Below, piece after piece: positions 9,094 through 17,574 of a stretch of DNA of 64,000 nucleotides (its first letter is position 1; every line of letters begins with the position of its first letter). The notes beneath the pieces were generated by a model. The model saw nothing but the letters and a program-made list of their open reading frames with translations, had not been told where the DNA came from and ran no database searches. The stretch covers positions 10,472 through 74,471 of the forward strand of contig JADKDU010000014.1 of the NCBI GenBank assembly GCA_016714495.1, given 5' to 3'. The position numbers and the translations under genes were made by a program. This DNA comes from Hyphomonadaceae bacterium. Its GTDB lineage: Bacteria; Pseudomonadota; Alphaproteobacteria; Caulobacterales; Hyphomonadaceae.

Positions 9094-9124
9094 GCTTTCC
9101 GCAACGCGGCGTGCTAAAAAGAAA

Positions 9125-9151
9125 GGCCCCGTCGACAATGCCGACGGGGCC
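9125..9151. terminator. Perfect 10-bp hairpin, possible terminator
   Basis: GGCCCCGTCG at 9125-9134 pairs exactly with CGACGGGGCC at 9142-9151 across a 7-base loop. The A-rich run before it (AAAAAGAAA) becomes a U-rich tail only when the structure is read on the minus strand; the plus-strand side is followed by AAAGGG. It may still end transcription of the UPF0114 gene as a bidirectional hairpin. Confidence 0.55.
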
Positions 9152-9300
9152 AAAGGGTGATTCTCGGGGGAGAGAATGAGTGTGTTGTCGACCCCTGCGG
9201 CGCCGACCCCAAGTTCGCAAAGGGGCGATGACGGGATTGTTTGGGGCGCAATTGCGGCGCGGCAGTTGACACTAGCGCCGGCAGGTTCTGGATTTCCCGC

Positions 9301-11673
9301 ATGAAGCCTGCACCAGACAGGGGGAAGCGTATCCGGGGAACGCTGCGCGGTTTTGCGCTGGCGCTGGCTTTGATTTCGGTCGCGATTCCGGCAATGGCGC
9401 AGGGAACCGCGGAGGACTACAGCCGGGCTGAGAACCTCCGTACACGCTATTACGGTCTTGTCGAAGGCATCGTCGACGAACCGACATTTTCCGAAGACTC
9501 GCAGACGTTGGTCTATCGCCGCTGGCTGAACGGCGGCGGCTTCACATTCATGCAGCTGGATCTGGTCACGATGACGAAGTCGCCGGCTTTCGATCAGCCG
9601 GCGGTGGCGAAGTCGCTGGCGAATGCGACTGGTCGGCCATGGGGCGGCGCGAACCTTCCTTTCTCGAAGTACAAGCTGGATGCTGACCGCACATCGATGG
9701 AGTTCGAGGGAACGGGTGCGCGCTGGCGTTGCATGCTCAATGTGTGGACGTGCGAGAAGCTGGAAGAGGTCAACCGGCCGCCGCCGGTTCTAGGCATGGG
9801 AACGCGCAAGCCGATCGGCTCGGGTCGGCCTGACAAGCCCGATCCGAAACCGGTGAAGTCGCCGGATGGAAAATCTGAAGCGTTCGTTCGTGAGAGCAAT
9901 CTTTACGTTCGTGATCTCGCGACAATGGCGGAGCGCCAGCTGACGTTCGACGGCGGCGAAGCGAACTTTTATGTCGTCACCGGGGAGAGCTGGTCTCCCG
10001 ATAGCAGCATGCTGGCAGTCTCGCGCACGCGACCGGGTGAAGAGCGCTACGTTCATTATATCGAGAGCGCCCCCGAAGATTCACGCGAGCCGGTGCTGAC
10101 GGAATTGTTCTACGAAAAGCCTGGCGATGTGCTGACGGATCGCCAGCCCGTGCTGATCGATGTTGCATCCGGCAAGGCGACGGTGATCGATCGCAAGTTG
10201 TTTCCGAACGCCTACGCGCAGTCCGAGCCGAGGTGGTGGAAAGACGGGCGGGGCTTCTACATCCGCTACAACCAGCGCGGCCATCAGGTCTATCGCGTCA
10301 TCGAAGTAAGCAAGCAAGGCGTCCCCCGCGTGCTGATCGACGAGCAGGCGAAGACCTATGTCGAATACAGCTCGAAGATCGTGTTCGAGCCGGTGAATGA
10401 CGGCAAGGAGATTGTGTGGATGTCGGAGCGGGATGGCTGGTGCCATCTCTATCTCTATGACGGCGTGAAAGGCGTGGTGAAGTCGCAAATCACCAAGGGC
10501 GACTGGGCCGTGCGCACCGTGATAAAAGTGGACCCGAAACGGCGCGAGATCATCTTCAGCGCCAACGGCATGCGGCCGGGCGAGGACCCGTATTTTGTAC
10601 ATTATTACCGGATCAACTTCGACGGCACGGGGCTGGTCGCTCTGACGGATGCTCCGGCCACGCACACGGTGACGTTTTCACCGAACTATTCGGTCTATGT
10701 CGATACCTGGTCGCGCGTGGATATGGCGCCGGTGACGCAGCTGCGCCGGTCTTCCGATGGCGCCGTGTTGATGGAGCTGGAGCGCGCCTCGACAGATGCG
10801 CTGGTTGCAGCCGGCTGGTCGCCGCCCGAGCCGTTCATCGCAAAAGGGCGCGACGGCAAGACGGACATCTACGGTGTCATCGTCAAGCCGAGCAATTTCG
10901 ATCCGTCAAAAAAATACCCCGTGATCGAGAACATCTATGCCGGCCCGCACGGCGCGTTCACGCCGAAGGGTTTCCTCGCCTACCGCCAGATGCAGGCGCA
11001 GGCCGAGCTCGGCTTCATCGTCGTGCAGATGGACGGGATGGGCACGAACTATCGGTCCAAGGCTTTCCATGATGTGAGTTGGAAGAACCTCAAGGATGCC
11101 GGCTTCCCGGACCGCATCCTCTGGCACCAGGCGGCGGCCGCGAAGTATCCCTGGTACGATATGAGCCGGCTCGGCATCTATGGCGGGTCGGCCGGCGGCC
11201 AGAGCGCGATGGGCGCGCTTTTGTTCCACAATGATGTATACAAGGCGGCGTGGTCGTTCGCAGGCAGCCATGACAACCGCATGGACAAGGTCTGGTGGAG
11301 CGAACAATACCTTGGCTGGCCGGTCGGACCGGAATATGCGGCGGCGTCAAACATCGACAATGCACGGCTGCTGCAGGGCAAGCTAGCGCTGGTGGTGGGC
11401 GAACTCGACACGAACGTCGATCCCTCTTCGACCTATCAGGTGGTCGATGCGCTGATCAAAGCGGGCAAGACATTCGAGTTCATCTTCCTGCCCGGCGTCG
11501 ATCACAGCGAAGGCGGGCAGTATGGCGAGCGCCGCCGCTGGGACTTTTTTGTCAAAGCGCTGATGGGCGTTGAGCCGCCGGATCGGAATGCGCCTGCTTC
11601 ACTTCCCGCGGCCGCAGAAAGAACGACATCTGCGTCGCCTAAGAACGGGAGCGCAGCGGCTTCACAGCCCTAG
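9301..11673 (+). CDS. Secreted S9 family dipeptidyl-peptidase (DPP-IV type)
   Basis: From the ATG at 9301 the product is 790 residues. It has an N-terminal signal peptide (FALALALISVAIPAMAQG), then a DPP-IV-type beta-propeller domain and a C-terminal alpha/beta-hydrolase domain. The catalytic triad is visible: Ser630 in YGGSAGGQS, Asp703 in GELDTN and His735 in GVDHSEGG. The conserved GPHGAF and DGMGTNYR segments are also present. It should remove N-terminal dipeptides, typically X-Pro, in the periplasm or outside. An upstream in-frame ATG at 9241 would bury the signal peptide, so I reject it. The last 40 residues are a low-complexity Ala/Ser tail. Confidence 0.92.
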   Translation: MKPAPDRGKRIRGTLRGFALALALISVAIPAMAQGTAEDYSRAENLRTRYYGLVEGIVDEPTFSEDSQTLVYRRWLNGGGFTFMQLDLVTMTKSPAFDQPAVAKSLANATGRPWGGANLPFSKYKLDADRTSMEFEGTGARWRCMLNVWTCEKLEEVNRPPPVLGMGTRKPIGSGRPDKPDPKPVKSPDGKSEAFVRESNLYVRDLATMAERQLTFDGGEANFYVVTGESWSPDSSMLAVSRTRPGEERYVHYIESAPEDSREPVLTELFYEKPGDVLTDRQPVLIDVASGKATVIDRKLFPNAYAQSEPRWWKDGRGFYIRYNQRGHQVYRVIEVSKQGVPRVLIDEQAKTYVEYSSKIVFEPVNDGKEIVWMSERDGWCHLYLYDGVKGVVKSQITKGDWAVRTVIKVDPKRREIIFSANGMRPGEDPYFVHYYRINFDGTGLVALTDAPATHTVTFSPNYSVYVDTWSRVDMAPVTQLRRSSDGAVLMELERASTDALVAAGWSPPEPFIAKGRDGKTDIYGVIVKPSNFDPSKKYPVIENIYAGPHGAFTPKGFLAYRQMQAQAELGFIVVQMDGMGTNYRSKAFHDVSWKNLKDAGFPDRILWHQAAAAKYPWYDMSRLGIYGGSAGGQSAMGALLFHNDVYKAAWSFAGSHDNRMDKVWWSEQYLGWPVGPEYAAASNIDNARLLQGKLALVVGELDTNVDPSSTYQVVDALIKAGKTFEFIFLPGVDHSEGGQYGERRRWDFFVKALMGVEPPDRNAPASLPAAAERTTSASPKNGSAAASQP

Positions 11674-11688
11674 CGCGCTTGCCCATCG

Positions 11689-12513
11689 CTAGCCGGGCTT
11701 TGCACAGATCACCAATTCGACTTTGCATCCTTTGACATTGCATTTTTTCAAAGCTGCGCTACTCGCCTCGCTTTCGCTCATGTCCCAAGATACTCGAAAC
11801 TGCTGACCATTTATCGGAACTTCGCCCTTGTAAGCGAAAGCGAGGCGGCCTTGATTGAACGTACCCCCGATCAATCGGCATCCTTTGCCATCCCCTTTTT
11901 CATCACATGCTTTGATGGCCGCTGTCTCGGCTGCCGCAGGAGAAGACTGACCGGTGGCGCCTCCCCAATCAACGTAACTCGTCTCCCCGAAGTCGCCCCA
12001 ATCCGAAACGGCAATCGCGGACCAGCTCCGGTTCAGAACCGCCTGAGCTTGCGCGGCGGCGGAGGCGACGCGTTGGGCTTCTGCCAGTTGCGCCGCAGCC
12101 TGCCTCGCGGCGGCATCCCGCAGTGCGGTTTCGATCTCGTTGATCCAGCTCGCAGCTTGCGCGCGTTATCCCTGGCGCTCGTAAGACGTCGCGCTTAGGA
12201 AGGCGCGCAGCACGGAAAGGTCGTTTGAATCCGAGATCTGCGGCCAGTCCGCACGCGCCCGGATACACGGATCGACGGGCGCGGGCGGAGGGGCGGCGGT
12301 ACGGGCGACTGGCTTCGGCGCTTCGCTGTCCTTGGCGGTGCGCGCCTGAGCATCGGCGCGAAAGCGCCCATTGGGGTATGATCTCAGATAGCTGCGTAAT
12401 TACGAGCAGTCTTTCGCCGCTGCATAGACTGCCGATTCTGGATCCTGACCCGTTGCCACGGTCGGAGCGGCGAGCCCAAGTCCAAACGCCAGTATAGCCG
12501 CTATGGCTCGCAT
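11689..12513 (-). pseudogene. Secreted DUF4189-like protein gene interrupted by two in-frame TAA codons
   Basis: One minus-strand frame of 275 codons reads as a coherent protein: a signal peptide (MRAIAAILAFGLGLAAPTVA), a segment like LRSYLRSYPNGRF, an Ala/Gln-rich helical part, and a C-terminal domain resembling DUF4189 (SESEASSAALKKCNVKGC). Two TAA codons interrupt it, at 12400-12402 (codon 38) and 12166-12168 (codon 116). Both would be CAA with one base changed. No frame change is needed across either stop. Its start overlaps the end of the TIR gene by 13 bases, so it was the last gene of that operon. Decay or sequence error are both possible. Confidence 0.6.
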
Positions 12514-13526
12514 GGGCCCCATGTGTTCCTCGTCCCCGCCGTCTTGTTCTCGACAACCAGATTGAAGTTTCGCGCCTGATCGGTCGCGACATATTCCGGC
12601 GTCAGGGCATATTGTTCTCCCAGAGCGAAGGAAGGTTCAAGTACGCGGGTCAGCACCTGCTGGTCCGTCTCGCTCTCGATTGAGTGAACAAAGCGGCTAC
12701 CCGGCGCCGTGAACACAAGTCTGCCGCTCTCGATGGTTACGTTCGGGCCCTCCGCGCAGGAAAGGCCATCCCAGTTCCAATGACCGACCAGACGGCGCGA
12801 CGGTGTTTCGGAAACGCCCAGCACCGGCGCGGGAGGGATCGGCCTAGCGCCGTTTGCACACGTGCCTTGCGTCGGCGTTGATCCATCCAGGCAAGTCTCG
12901 CCCCGCTTGGCGGCGGCTGGTTCCGGGGCATTGCCGGCAATCTCGGCGGGATCTGCCGCAGGCTCCGGCGAACCGGGCTTTTGTTGCGTCACGAACCACG
13001 CCACCCCGCCGACCACCGCCGCAATCGCTACAAGCGCCAGCGTCGTTTGCGTGCGCGGAGACATTCCGCTTTCAGAAGTTTTCGGCTTGATTGCCGGCGC
13101 GGTCGCGGTCGTTACACGCGGCGTCGCCGGGCGTCCGACCTGCGCGGAGATCTCGTCCGCCAGCTTTGCCAATCCTCTGGAGTTCACGTCGCGCCAGTCC
13201 GTGAGGTCTACGGTCTGCACCATATAGAGACCCATGGGCAGGTCTTCGGCCGCGATTGGATCGATCATCGCGGGCAGCAGCTTCTTGGCCTTGCGCGCGA
13301 CCAGCGCCTCGTGCCGGACATTGTCGCTTGCAATCGATGTGCGCGACCACAGCACCACGGCCAGCTTGCAGGCCGTGAGCTTGCCCCTGATCCACGTGTC
13401 CCAGTCTTGCCCTGGCGGCGTTTCCTGATCCCAGAACACGTCGATGCCGCGCGCTTCCAGCGCCTGCTGCACGCGCTGTGCGGCCGCGCGGTCCTTGCTG
13501 GAGTAGGAGAGAAAGACGTCAGGCAT
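12501..13526 (-). CDS. Membrane-anchored TIR domain protein
   Basis: A 341-residue protein. Residues 1 to about 130 are a TIR domain (MPDVFLSYSSKDRAAAQRVQ, then DVFWDQETPPGQDWDTWI). Glu73 in NVRHEALVA is placed where NADase-type TIR domains carry their catalytic Glu. A linker follows, then one membrane helix (about 161-179, LALVAIAAVVGGVAWFV) and a C-terminal domain with four cysteines (ETCLDGSTPTQGTC and others) expected on the far side of the membrane. Bacterial TIR domains act as NAD-consuming enzymes or as scaffolds; which applies here is not shown. It lies between two genes for secreted proteins on the same strand. Confidence 0.85.
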   Translation of the reverse strand: MPDVFLSYSSKDRAAAQRVQQALEARGIDVFWDQETPPGQDWDTWIRGKLTACKLAVVLWSRTSIASDNVRHEALVARKAKKLLPAMIDPIAAEDLPMGLYMVQTVDLTDWRDVNSRGLAKLADEISAQVGRPATPRVTTATAPAIKPKTSESGMSPRTQTTLALVAIAAVVGGVAWFVTQQKPGSPEPAADPAEIAGNAPEPAAAKRGETCLDGSTPTQGTCANGARPIPPAPVLGVSETPSRRLVGHWNWDGLSCAEGPNVTIESGRLVFTAPGSRFVHSIESETDQQVLTRVLEPSFALGEQYALTPEYVATDQARNFNLVVENKTAGTRNTWGPCEP

Positions 13527-13547
13527 GTCGTCCCCCTCCGCCTGGCT

Positions 13548-13988
13548 TCAGCTTCGTGCGATCCCAGCTCGCCCGATCAGGATGAAGAAATCCGTGTCGA
13601 GCTGCCAGTCTTTTCCCATATGCCTGTTCTTGGCGGCGGGTACGCGCAGCAGAACAACGTCCTGCTTGAAATATTGGAACCGCGCCACTTCCTCGGTGCG
13701 GTAGGTCTTGATCGTCTCAGCGCCGAAATGGCGCGTCTCACCATCCTTCAGCGACGGCGGCCACGCTGAATTTTCGCCGACATGACTTTTTACTTCCGCG
13801 ATTTTGTCGCCCCATCCAGCCGCACGTAAAGCGTCGTCGCCTTCGGCAGGCCATTCGACCAGTGAGAAGATTTCCCCCGGTTCGATGATCTTCACCTCTT
13901 TGGCGGAAACCGCGCCTGCGCTCGTCGCGCAGGCGGGCGCCATCAGCAGAGCCAGTCCGGCAAAGGCGGCGGCCAGGAATTTCTGCAT
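13548..13988 (-). CDS. Secreted hypothetical protein, first gene of the TIR operon
   Basis: A 146-residue protein with a clear signal peptide (MQKFLAAAFAGLALLMAPAC); the Cys could also be a lipobox. The mature part is about 120 residues, contains ETRHFGAETIKTYRTEEVAR and ends in a hydrophobic segment, DFFILIGRAGIARS. I recognise no family. It ends 21 bases before the TIR gene start, with no terminator between, so co-transcription is likely. Confidence 0.7.
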   Translation of the reverse strand: MQKFLAAAFAGLALLMAPACATSAGAVSAKEVKIIEPGEIFSLVEWPAEGDDALRAAGWGDKIAEVKSHVGENSAWPPSLKDGETRHFGAETIKTYRTEEVARFQYFKQDVVLLRVPAAKNRHMGKDWQLDTDFFILIGRAGIARS

Positions 13989-13997
13989 ACCCCTTCC

Positions 13998-14786
13998 TCA
14001 GTCTTCGAAGGTTCCGATCACCGGCACATGATCCGACGGCTTGCCAAGCGCATCCATGCCGCGCGCGGCCCGGTGGATCGCAATGGACTTAAGACGATCC
14101 GCCGCCTGTGGCGAGCACATGAGATGGTCGATACGGATGCCCCAATCCTTCTGCCACGCGCCGGCCTGGTAATCCCAGAATGTGTATTTCTGCATCCGCC
14201 CGTCGCGCGCCATGAAGGCGTCAGTGTAGCCAAGATATTGTAGCTTGCGGAACCGCGCGCGTGTGTCTGGGAAGGCGAGGGCGTCTTCTTGCCATGCGCG
14301 CGGATCCCAGCAATCCTCGTCGCGCGGTATGCAGTTGTAGTCGCCCGCCAGCACGACGGATTCTTCCGTTTCACGCAGCGCGGCGGCGCGTTCGATCAGC
14401 CGATCCATCCAGCGTAGCTTGTAGTCATATTTCTCGCCGGGACGCGGATTGCCGTTGGGCAGGTAAACCGACGCCACGCGCATCGGGCGGGGAGATTCGA
14501 TCAGCACTTCGAGATAGCGGCTCTGCTCGTCTTCCGGTTCGCCAGGCAGGCGGCGCACCTCGTCAAAGATGCGGAATTTCGACAGCACCGCCACGCCGTT
14601 ATAGGTCTTCTGCCCGAAGACTGCGCAGTTGAATCCCAGCGCCTCGATCTCCTCGCGCGGAAATTTCTCGTCGATGCATTTGATTTCCTGCAAGCACCAG
14701 ACATCGGCCTCGCAGGTCTTCAGCACGTCCAGCACCGTTGGCAGGCGGGCGTTGACGGAATTGACGTTCCAGGTCGCGATCTTCAT
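13998..14786 (-). CDS. xthA: Exodeoxyribonuclease III
   Basis: A 262-residue endonuclease/exonuclease/phosphatase-fold protein starting MKIATWNVNSVNARL. The metal-binding Glu is in CLQEIKC. VASVYLPNGNP, LAGDYNCIPRDEDC (Asp and Asn of the active site), IRIDHLMCS and the final KPSDHVPVI complete the active site. It is an AP endonuclease and 3'-5' exonuclease of base-excision repair. The open frame extends upstream, but the conserved N-terminus fixes the ATG at 14786. It is divergent from the GFA gene, with about 36 bases between, so the two promoters must overlap. Confidence 0.93.
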   Translation of the reverse strand: MKIATWNVNSVNARLPTVLDVLKTCEADVWCLQEIKCIDEKFPREEIEALGFNCAVFGQKTYNGVAVLSKFRIFDEVRRLPGEPEDEQSRYLEVLIESPRPMRVASVYLPNGNPRPGEKYDYKLRWMDRLIERAAALRETEESVVLAGDYNCIPRDEDCWDPRAWQEDALAFPDTRARFRKLQYLGYTDAFMARDGRMQKYTFWDYQAGAWQKDWGIRIDHLMCSPQAADRLKSIAIHRAARGMDALGKPSDHVPVIGTFED

Positions 14787-14822
14787 GGCATGCTTGATAC
14801 CGCGATTGGCTGGAAACGGAAG

Positions 14823-15281
14823 ATGGCGATGGAAACCGGTGTGGACCTGACGGGCGGATGCCGCTGTGGCGCGGTGCGCTATGCGGTCAGGGTCGAGAAA
14901 CGGCCAGCGGCTTATGCGTGCCACTGCCTCGATTGCCAGACATGGAGCGGCAGCGCTTTCTCCGAGGCGATGTATCTGCTGGAACCTTCTTTGGCCGTGA
15001 CCGGCGATGTAGTGGTCTATGAGCTCACCAGCCCCAGCGGCCGCATCTCGCGCCATCGCGTGTGCCCTGTCTGTCGCACGCGCCTCTTCAACACGAATTC
15101 CGCGCGACCCGGCTTTGCCGTGTTGCGGGCGGGCACACTTGACGACAGCGATACGTTGAATGTCGTTGCGCATATCTGGACGAAGCGGAAGCAGCCATGG
15201 CTGGCGATCGCTGACGGCATTCCGAGCTGGCGGGAGGCGGCGCCGCCTGCAGATTTCATGGCGGCGTTGGGGGTGGGCTGA
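14823..15281 (+). CDS. GFA family (glutathione-dependent formaldehyde-activating enzyme-like) protein
   Basis: About 152 residues with the zinc-binding pattern of the GFA family: GCRCGAVRY, then CHCLDCQTWSG, and the structural CPVCRTRLF. Start at 14823 (MAMETG) or 14829 (METGVDL); both fit. Most members with this domain have no proven function, so formaldehyde metabolism should not be assumed. It is convergent with the downstream hydrolase, stops 8 bases apart. Confidence 0.87.
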   Translation: MAMETGVDLTGGCRCGAVRYAVRVEKRPAAYACHCLDCQTWSGSAFSEAMYLLEPSLAVTGDVVVYELTSPSGRISRHRVCPVCRTRLFNTNSARPGFAVLRAGTLDDSDTLNVVAHIWTKRKQPWLAIADGIPSWREAAPPADFMAALGVG

Positions 15282-15288
15282 CTAGTCC

Positions 15289-16200
15289 TTATGTCGATGC
15301 GTTTCTGCACAGCTCCAGGACGGCATCGGCAAATGCCTGTGGGGCCTCCTGCGGAACGTTGTGGCCGACGCCGGAGATCACGCGGCGTTCGTAGGGTGCG
15401 GTGAAAAGTCTGCCGTGATTTTCCGACATCTGAACGGGAGTTACGCCATCATCGGCGCCTTGCAGCACGATGGACGGCACATTGATCCGCGGTTGTGCGG
15501 CGAGCTGGCTTTCGATGGCAACGTAACGTTGGTCGCCGGCTACGCTTCCCGTGCGGTGCATGTAGGAATGCACGACGACATCGACGAAATCGTCGTTGTC
15601 GAATGCGGCGGCCGAGCGCGCGAAGGTGGCGTCATCGAAGCGCCAGGTTGGTGACCACATCTTCCATAACAGTTTGCTCAGTGCGGCGCGGTTCTGCATC
15701 AGGCCGTGCCGGCCGCGTTCGGTGTGGAAGTAATACTGGTACCATTGCCGGGCTTCCTGCTCGGGTTCGAGCGGCTTTGTTGCATTGGTTAGATCTTGGA
15801 TATTGTAGCCGGCGCACGTGACGAGGCCATGCACGCGCTCCGGCCACAAGGCCGACGCCACGCAAGCAGCGCGTCCTCCCCAGTCATAGCCGGCGACTAC
15901 AGCCCTGCCGATATGTAGGGCATCCATCAGGTCGAGCAGGTCTTTTCCGAGGGCCGCCTGCTGGCCCGAACGCAATGTCGCTTTGGACAGAAAATGGGTC
16001 GGACCATAGCCGCGCAGATAAGGCACGATGGTGCGGAAGCCGGCGGCGTTGATGGTCGGGGCCACTTCGTCATAGCCGCGTATATCATAGGGAAAGCCGT
16101 GCAGCAGGATGACCGGCAGGGCGTGCAGCGGGCCGCTGTGCTCATAGGCGATATCGAGCAGTGGAGTTTGAATGCGCGCCAGCTCGACCAATCTTACCAC
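15289..16200 (-). CDS. Alpha/beta hydrolase with Asp nucleophile (epoxide hydrolase/dehalogenase-like)
   Basis: A 303-residue alpha/beta-hydrolase. The oxyanion-loop motif is ILLHGFPYD, the nucleophile-elbow is AGYDWGGRA with Asp106, and the C-terminal acid and His lie in QGADDGV and GVGHNVPQE. An Asp instead of Ser at the nucleophile is the hallmark of soluble epoxide hydrolases and haloalkane or fluoroacetate dehalogenases, not of esterases. A cap domain rich in Trp and Tyr (about residues 140-210) is present. The gene start overlaps the end of the nitroreductase gene by 7 bases, so the two form an operon. Confidence 0.88.
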   Translation of the reverse strand: MVRLVELARIQTPLLDIAYEHSGPLHALPVILLHGFPYDIRGYDEVAPTINAAGFRTIVPYLRGYGPTHFLSKATLRSGQQAALGKDLLDLMDALHIGRAVVAGYDWGGRAACVASALWPERVHGLVTCAGYNIQDLTNATKPLEPEQEARQWYQYYFHTERGRHGLMQNRAALSKLLWKMWSPTWRFDDATFARSAAAFDNDDFVDVVVHSYMHRTGSVAGDQRYVAIESQLAAQPRINVPSIVLQGADDGVTPVQMSENHGRLFTAPYERRVISGVGHNVPQEAPQAFADAVLELCRNAST

Positions 16201-16874
16201 CCCTTGAATTCCACAATCTCGCCCAGAGGCGCACGCTCAGCATAGAGATCATTCACTTCGGCCTCCGGATCGGGCACGCCAAGCGAGATGCCGGCATAAA
16301 CCATGTGATGTTCGTCAAGCTGGAAAAGCGTGTGCAGCTCGTCGCGCAAGCGCGCCCAGCATTCCTGCATGCATGTACCCCAACCGCGTTCTTCGGCGAG
16401 CAGGGCGATCGTCTGCATGTACATGCCCATGTGCGCCCACTGGCCATGGCCCATACGGCGGTCGATGATCAGGAACAGGCCAACCGGCGCGCCGAAGAAA
16501 CGATAGTTGTTGGCGAACCAGCGTGTGCGGCCAGCGCGGTCTTCTTTCGGTATGCCCACCCTGGCGTACATCATCTCGCCGACACGCTTGCGGCGTGCGT
16601 TATAGACTGGATCGACAGCGTTGAGATCGGGATAGACCGGCCGGTCGCTTGTCACATGGCCCGTGGGATCGGTTGCGAGGACGCGATGCGCGAGGTGGAT
16701 GATCTCATCCTTCGCGGGGCCAGTAACCGCGATCAGCTTCCAGGGTTGCAGGTTGCCGCCGGAAGGTGCGCGTTGCGCGGTTTCCAAAAGGTCGACGAGT
16801 TGCCCGCGGGGGATGGGCGTATCGAGAAAGGCCCGTGTCGAAATTCGTTGCCGTACAGCTTCGGTGACAGTCAT
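16194..16874 (-). CDS. Nitroreductase family protein
   Basis: About 226 residues of the FMN-dependent nitroreductase superfamily. It opens MTVTEAVRQRISTRAFLDTP, followed by APSGGNLQPWKLIAVTG, the FMN-phosphate contact region. Later GTCMQECWARLRDEL and the terminal GISLGVPDPEAEVND, with the last FMN-binding stretch, are seen. I place the start at 16874, where the family begins; an upstream in-frame ATG at 16931 adds 19 basic residues. It reduces nitro compounds, quinones or enones with NAD(P)H. First gene of a two-gene unit with the hydrolase. Confidence 0.9.
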   Translation of the reverse strand: MTVTEAVRQRISTRAFLDTPIPRGQLVDLLETAQRAPSGGNLQPWKLIAVTGPAKDEIIHLAHRVLATDPTGHVTSDRPVYPDLNAVDPVYNARRKRVGEMMYARVGIPKEDRAGRTRWFANNYRFFGAPVGLFLIIDRRMGHGQWAHMGMYMQTIALLAEERGWGTCMQECWARLRDELHTLFQLDEHHMVYAGISLGVPDPEAEVNDLYAERAPLGEIVEFKGW

Positions 16875-17042
16875 CGCGGGGTCCTCTCGATGGACCTTAG
16901 CCGCGTGTCGTCGCGCTTTGGAAGCCGCCATGCGAAATCGGGCAAGAACATGGCTCGCAACATGACCATTTGTTCTGTTGACCCATCAGGCGGATCACAG
17001 CGAGCCTTCGCCCCAGTTAGTTCACGGATCGAGGGGCCCAGC

Positions 17043-17213
17043 ATGACGCAGCCAATGATTGCGACCCTTATTGCGGTCGCTGTTGTTGCGATAGCATTCC
17101 TGGCGGTGCTCGGCCTGATGCGGCCGAAGCGGATCACGCTGGTTGACTATCCCGAGCTCCCCGCGCCGCCGAAGGATGAAAAGGCCGCTGCCGGGCCGAC
17201 CATGCAGGCCTGA
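17043..17213 (+). CDS. Small single-pass membrane protein
   Basis: A 56-residue protein: one membrane helix near the N-terminus (IATLIAVAVVAIAFLAVLGLM) and a short polar tail rich in Pro, Lys and Ala. GAGG lies 9 bases upstream of the ATG. No family is recognised. It stands alone between the nitroreductase (divergent) and a small lipoprotein gene. Confidence 0.5.
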   Translation: MTQPMIATLIAVAVVAIAFLAVLGLMRPKRITLVDYPELPAPPKDEKAAAGPTMQA

Positions 17214-17251
17214 GCGGGTCTTTACTTAAGCATCGACGCTGGAACAACAGG

Positions 17252-17294
17252 CTCCCGGACGGGTTCAACCCGCCCACGCAACCGGGAGGCTGCA
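17252..17294 (+). promoter_or_regulatory. Leader hairpin that sequesters the ribosome-binding site of the next gene
   Basis: CTCCCGG at 17252-17258 pairs with CCGGGAG at 17282-17288, with an inner hairpin CGGGT/ACCCG (17260-17264 with 17268-17272). The downstream arm contains GGGAG, part of the Shine-Dalgarno sequence GGGAGG that lies 5 bases before the ATG at 17295. Folding would hide the ribosome-binding site. Pairing is seen in the sequence; a regulatory role is inferred. Confidence 0.4.
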
Positions 17295-17492
17295 ATGAAA
17301 TCGTTCCCGATGACGCTTGCGGCGCTGGGCGCGTTTTGCGCCCTTGCGGCATGCGAATCTGCAGGCGGTCAGTATGATGGAGTTTCGCGGTTCGCCGGCG
17401 CCTATGGCCCATATTATGGTCCTGGAAGCCCACCGCGGGAGGCGCCGCCAGAAGATGTTGCAGGACCCGCCGAAACGCAGGGCAATATCTGA
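17295..17492 (+). CDS. Small lipoprotein
   Basis: A 65-residue protein with a classic lipoprotein signal (LAALGAFCALAAC, lipobox LAAC at Cys20). The mature part is Gly, Tyr and Pro rich (AYGPYYGPGSPPREAPP). No family is recognised. A strong GGGAGG ribosome-binding site precedes the ATG but is held in a hairpin. Confidence 0.65.
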   Translation: MKSFPMTLAALGAFCALAACESAGGQYDGVSRFAGAYGPYYGPGSPPREAPPEDVAGPAETQGNI

Positions 17493-17574
17493 ACTCTAAC
17501 CCAGGTCAGGTGAATTGCGCAGTAGATGTCCAAATCGTTGCGCTGTGTTCAGGTTCGCCTGCGAAACTGTTCAT

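Noticed and set aside
9241..9300. Upstream ATG for the DPP-IV-type peptidase
   Set aside because: It would place 20 residues before the signal peptide; the ATG at 9301 gives a standard signal sequence.
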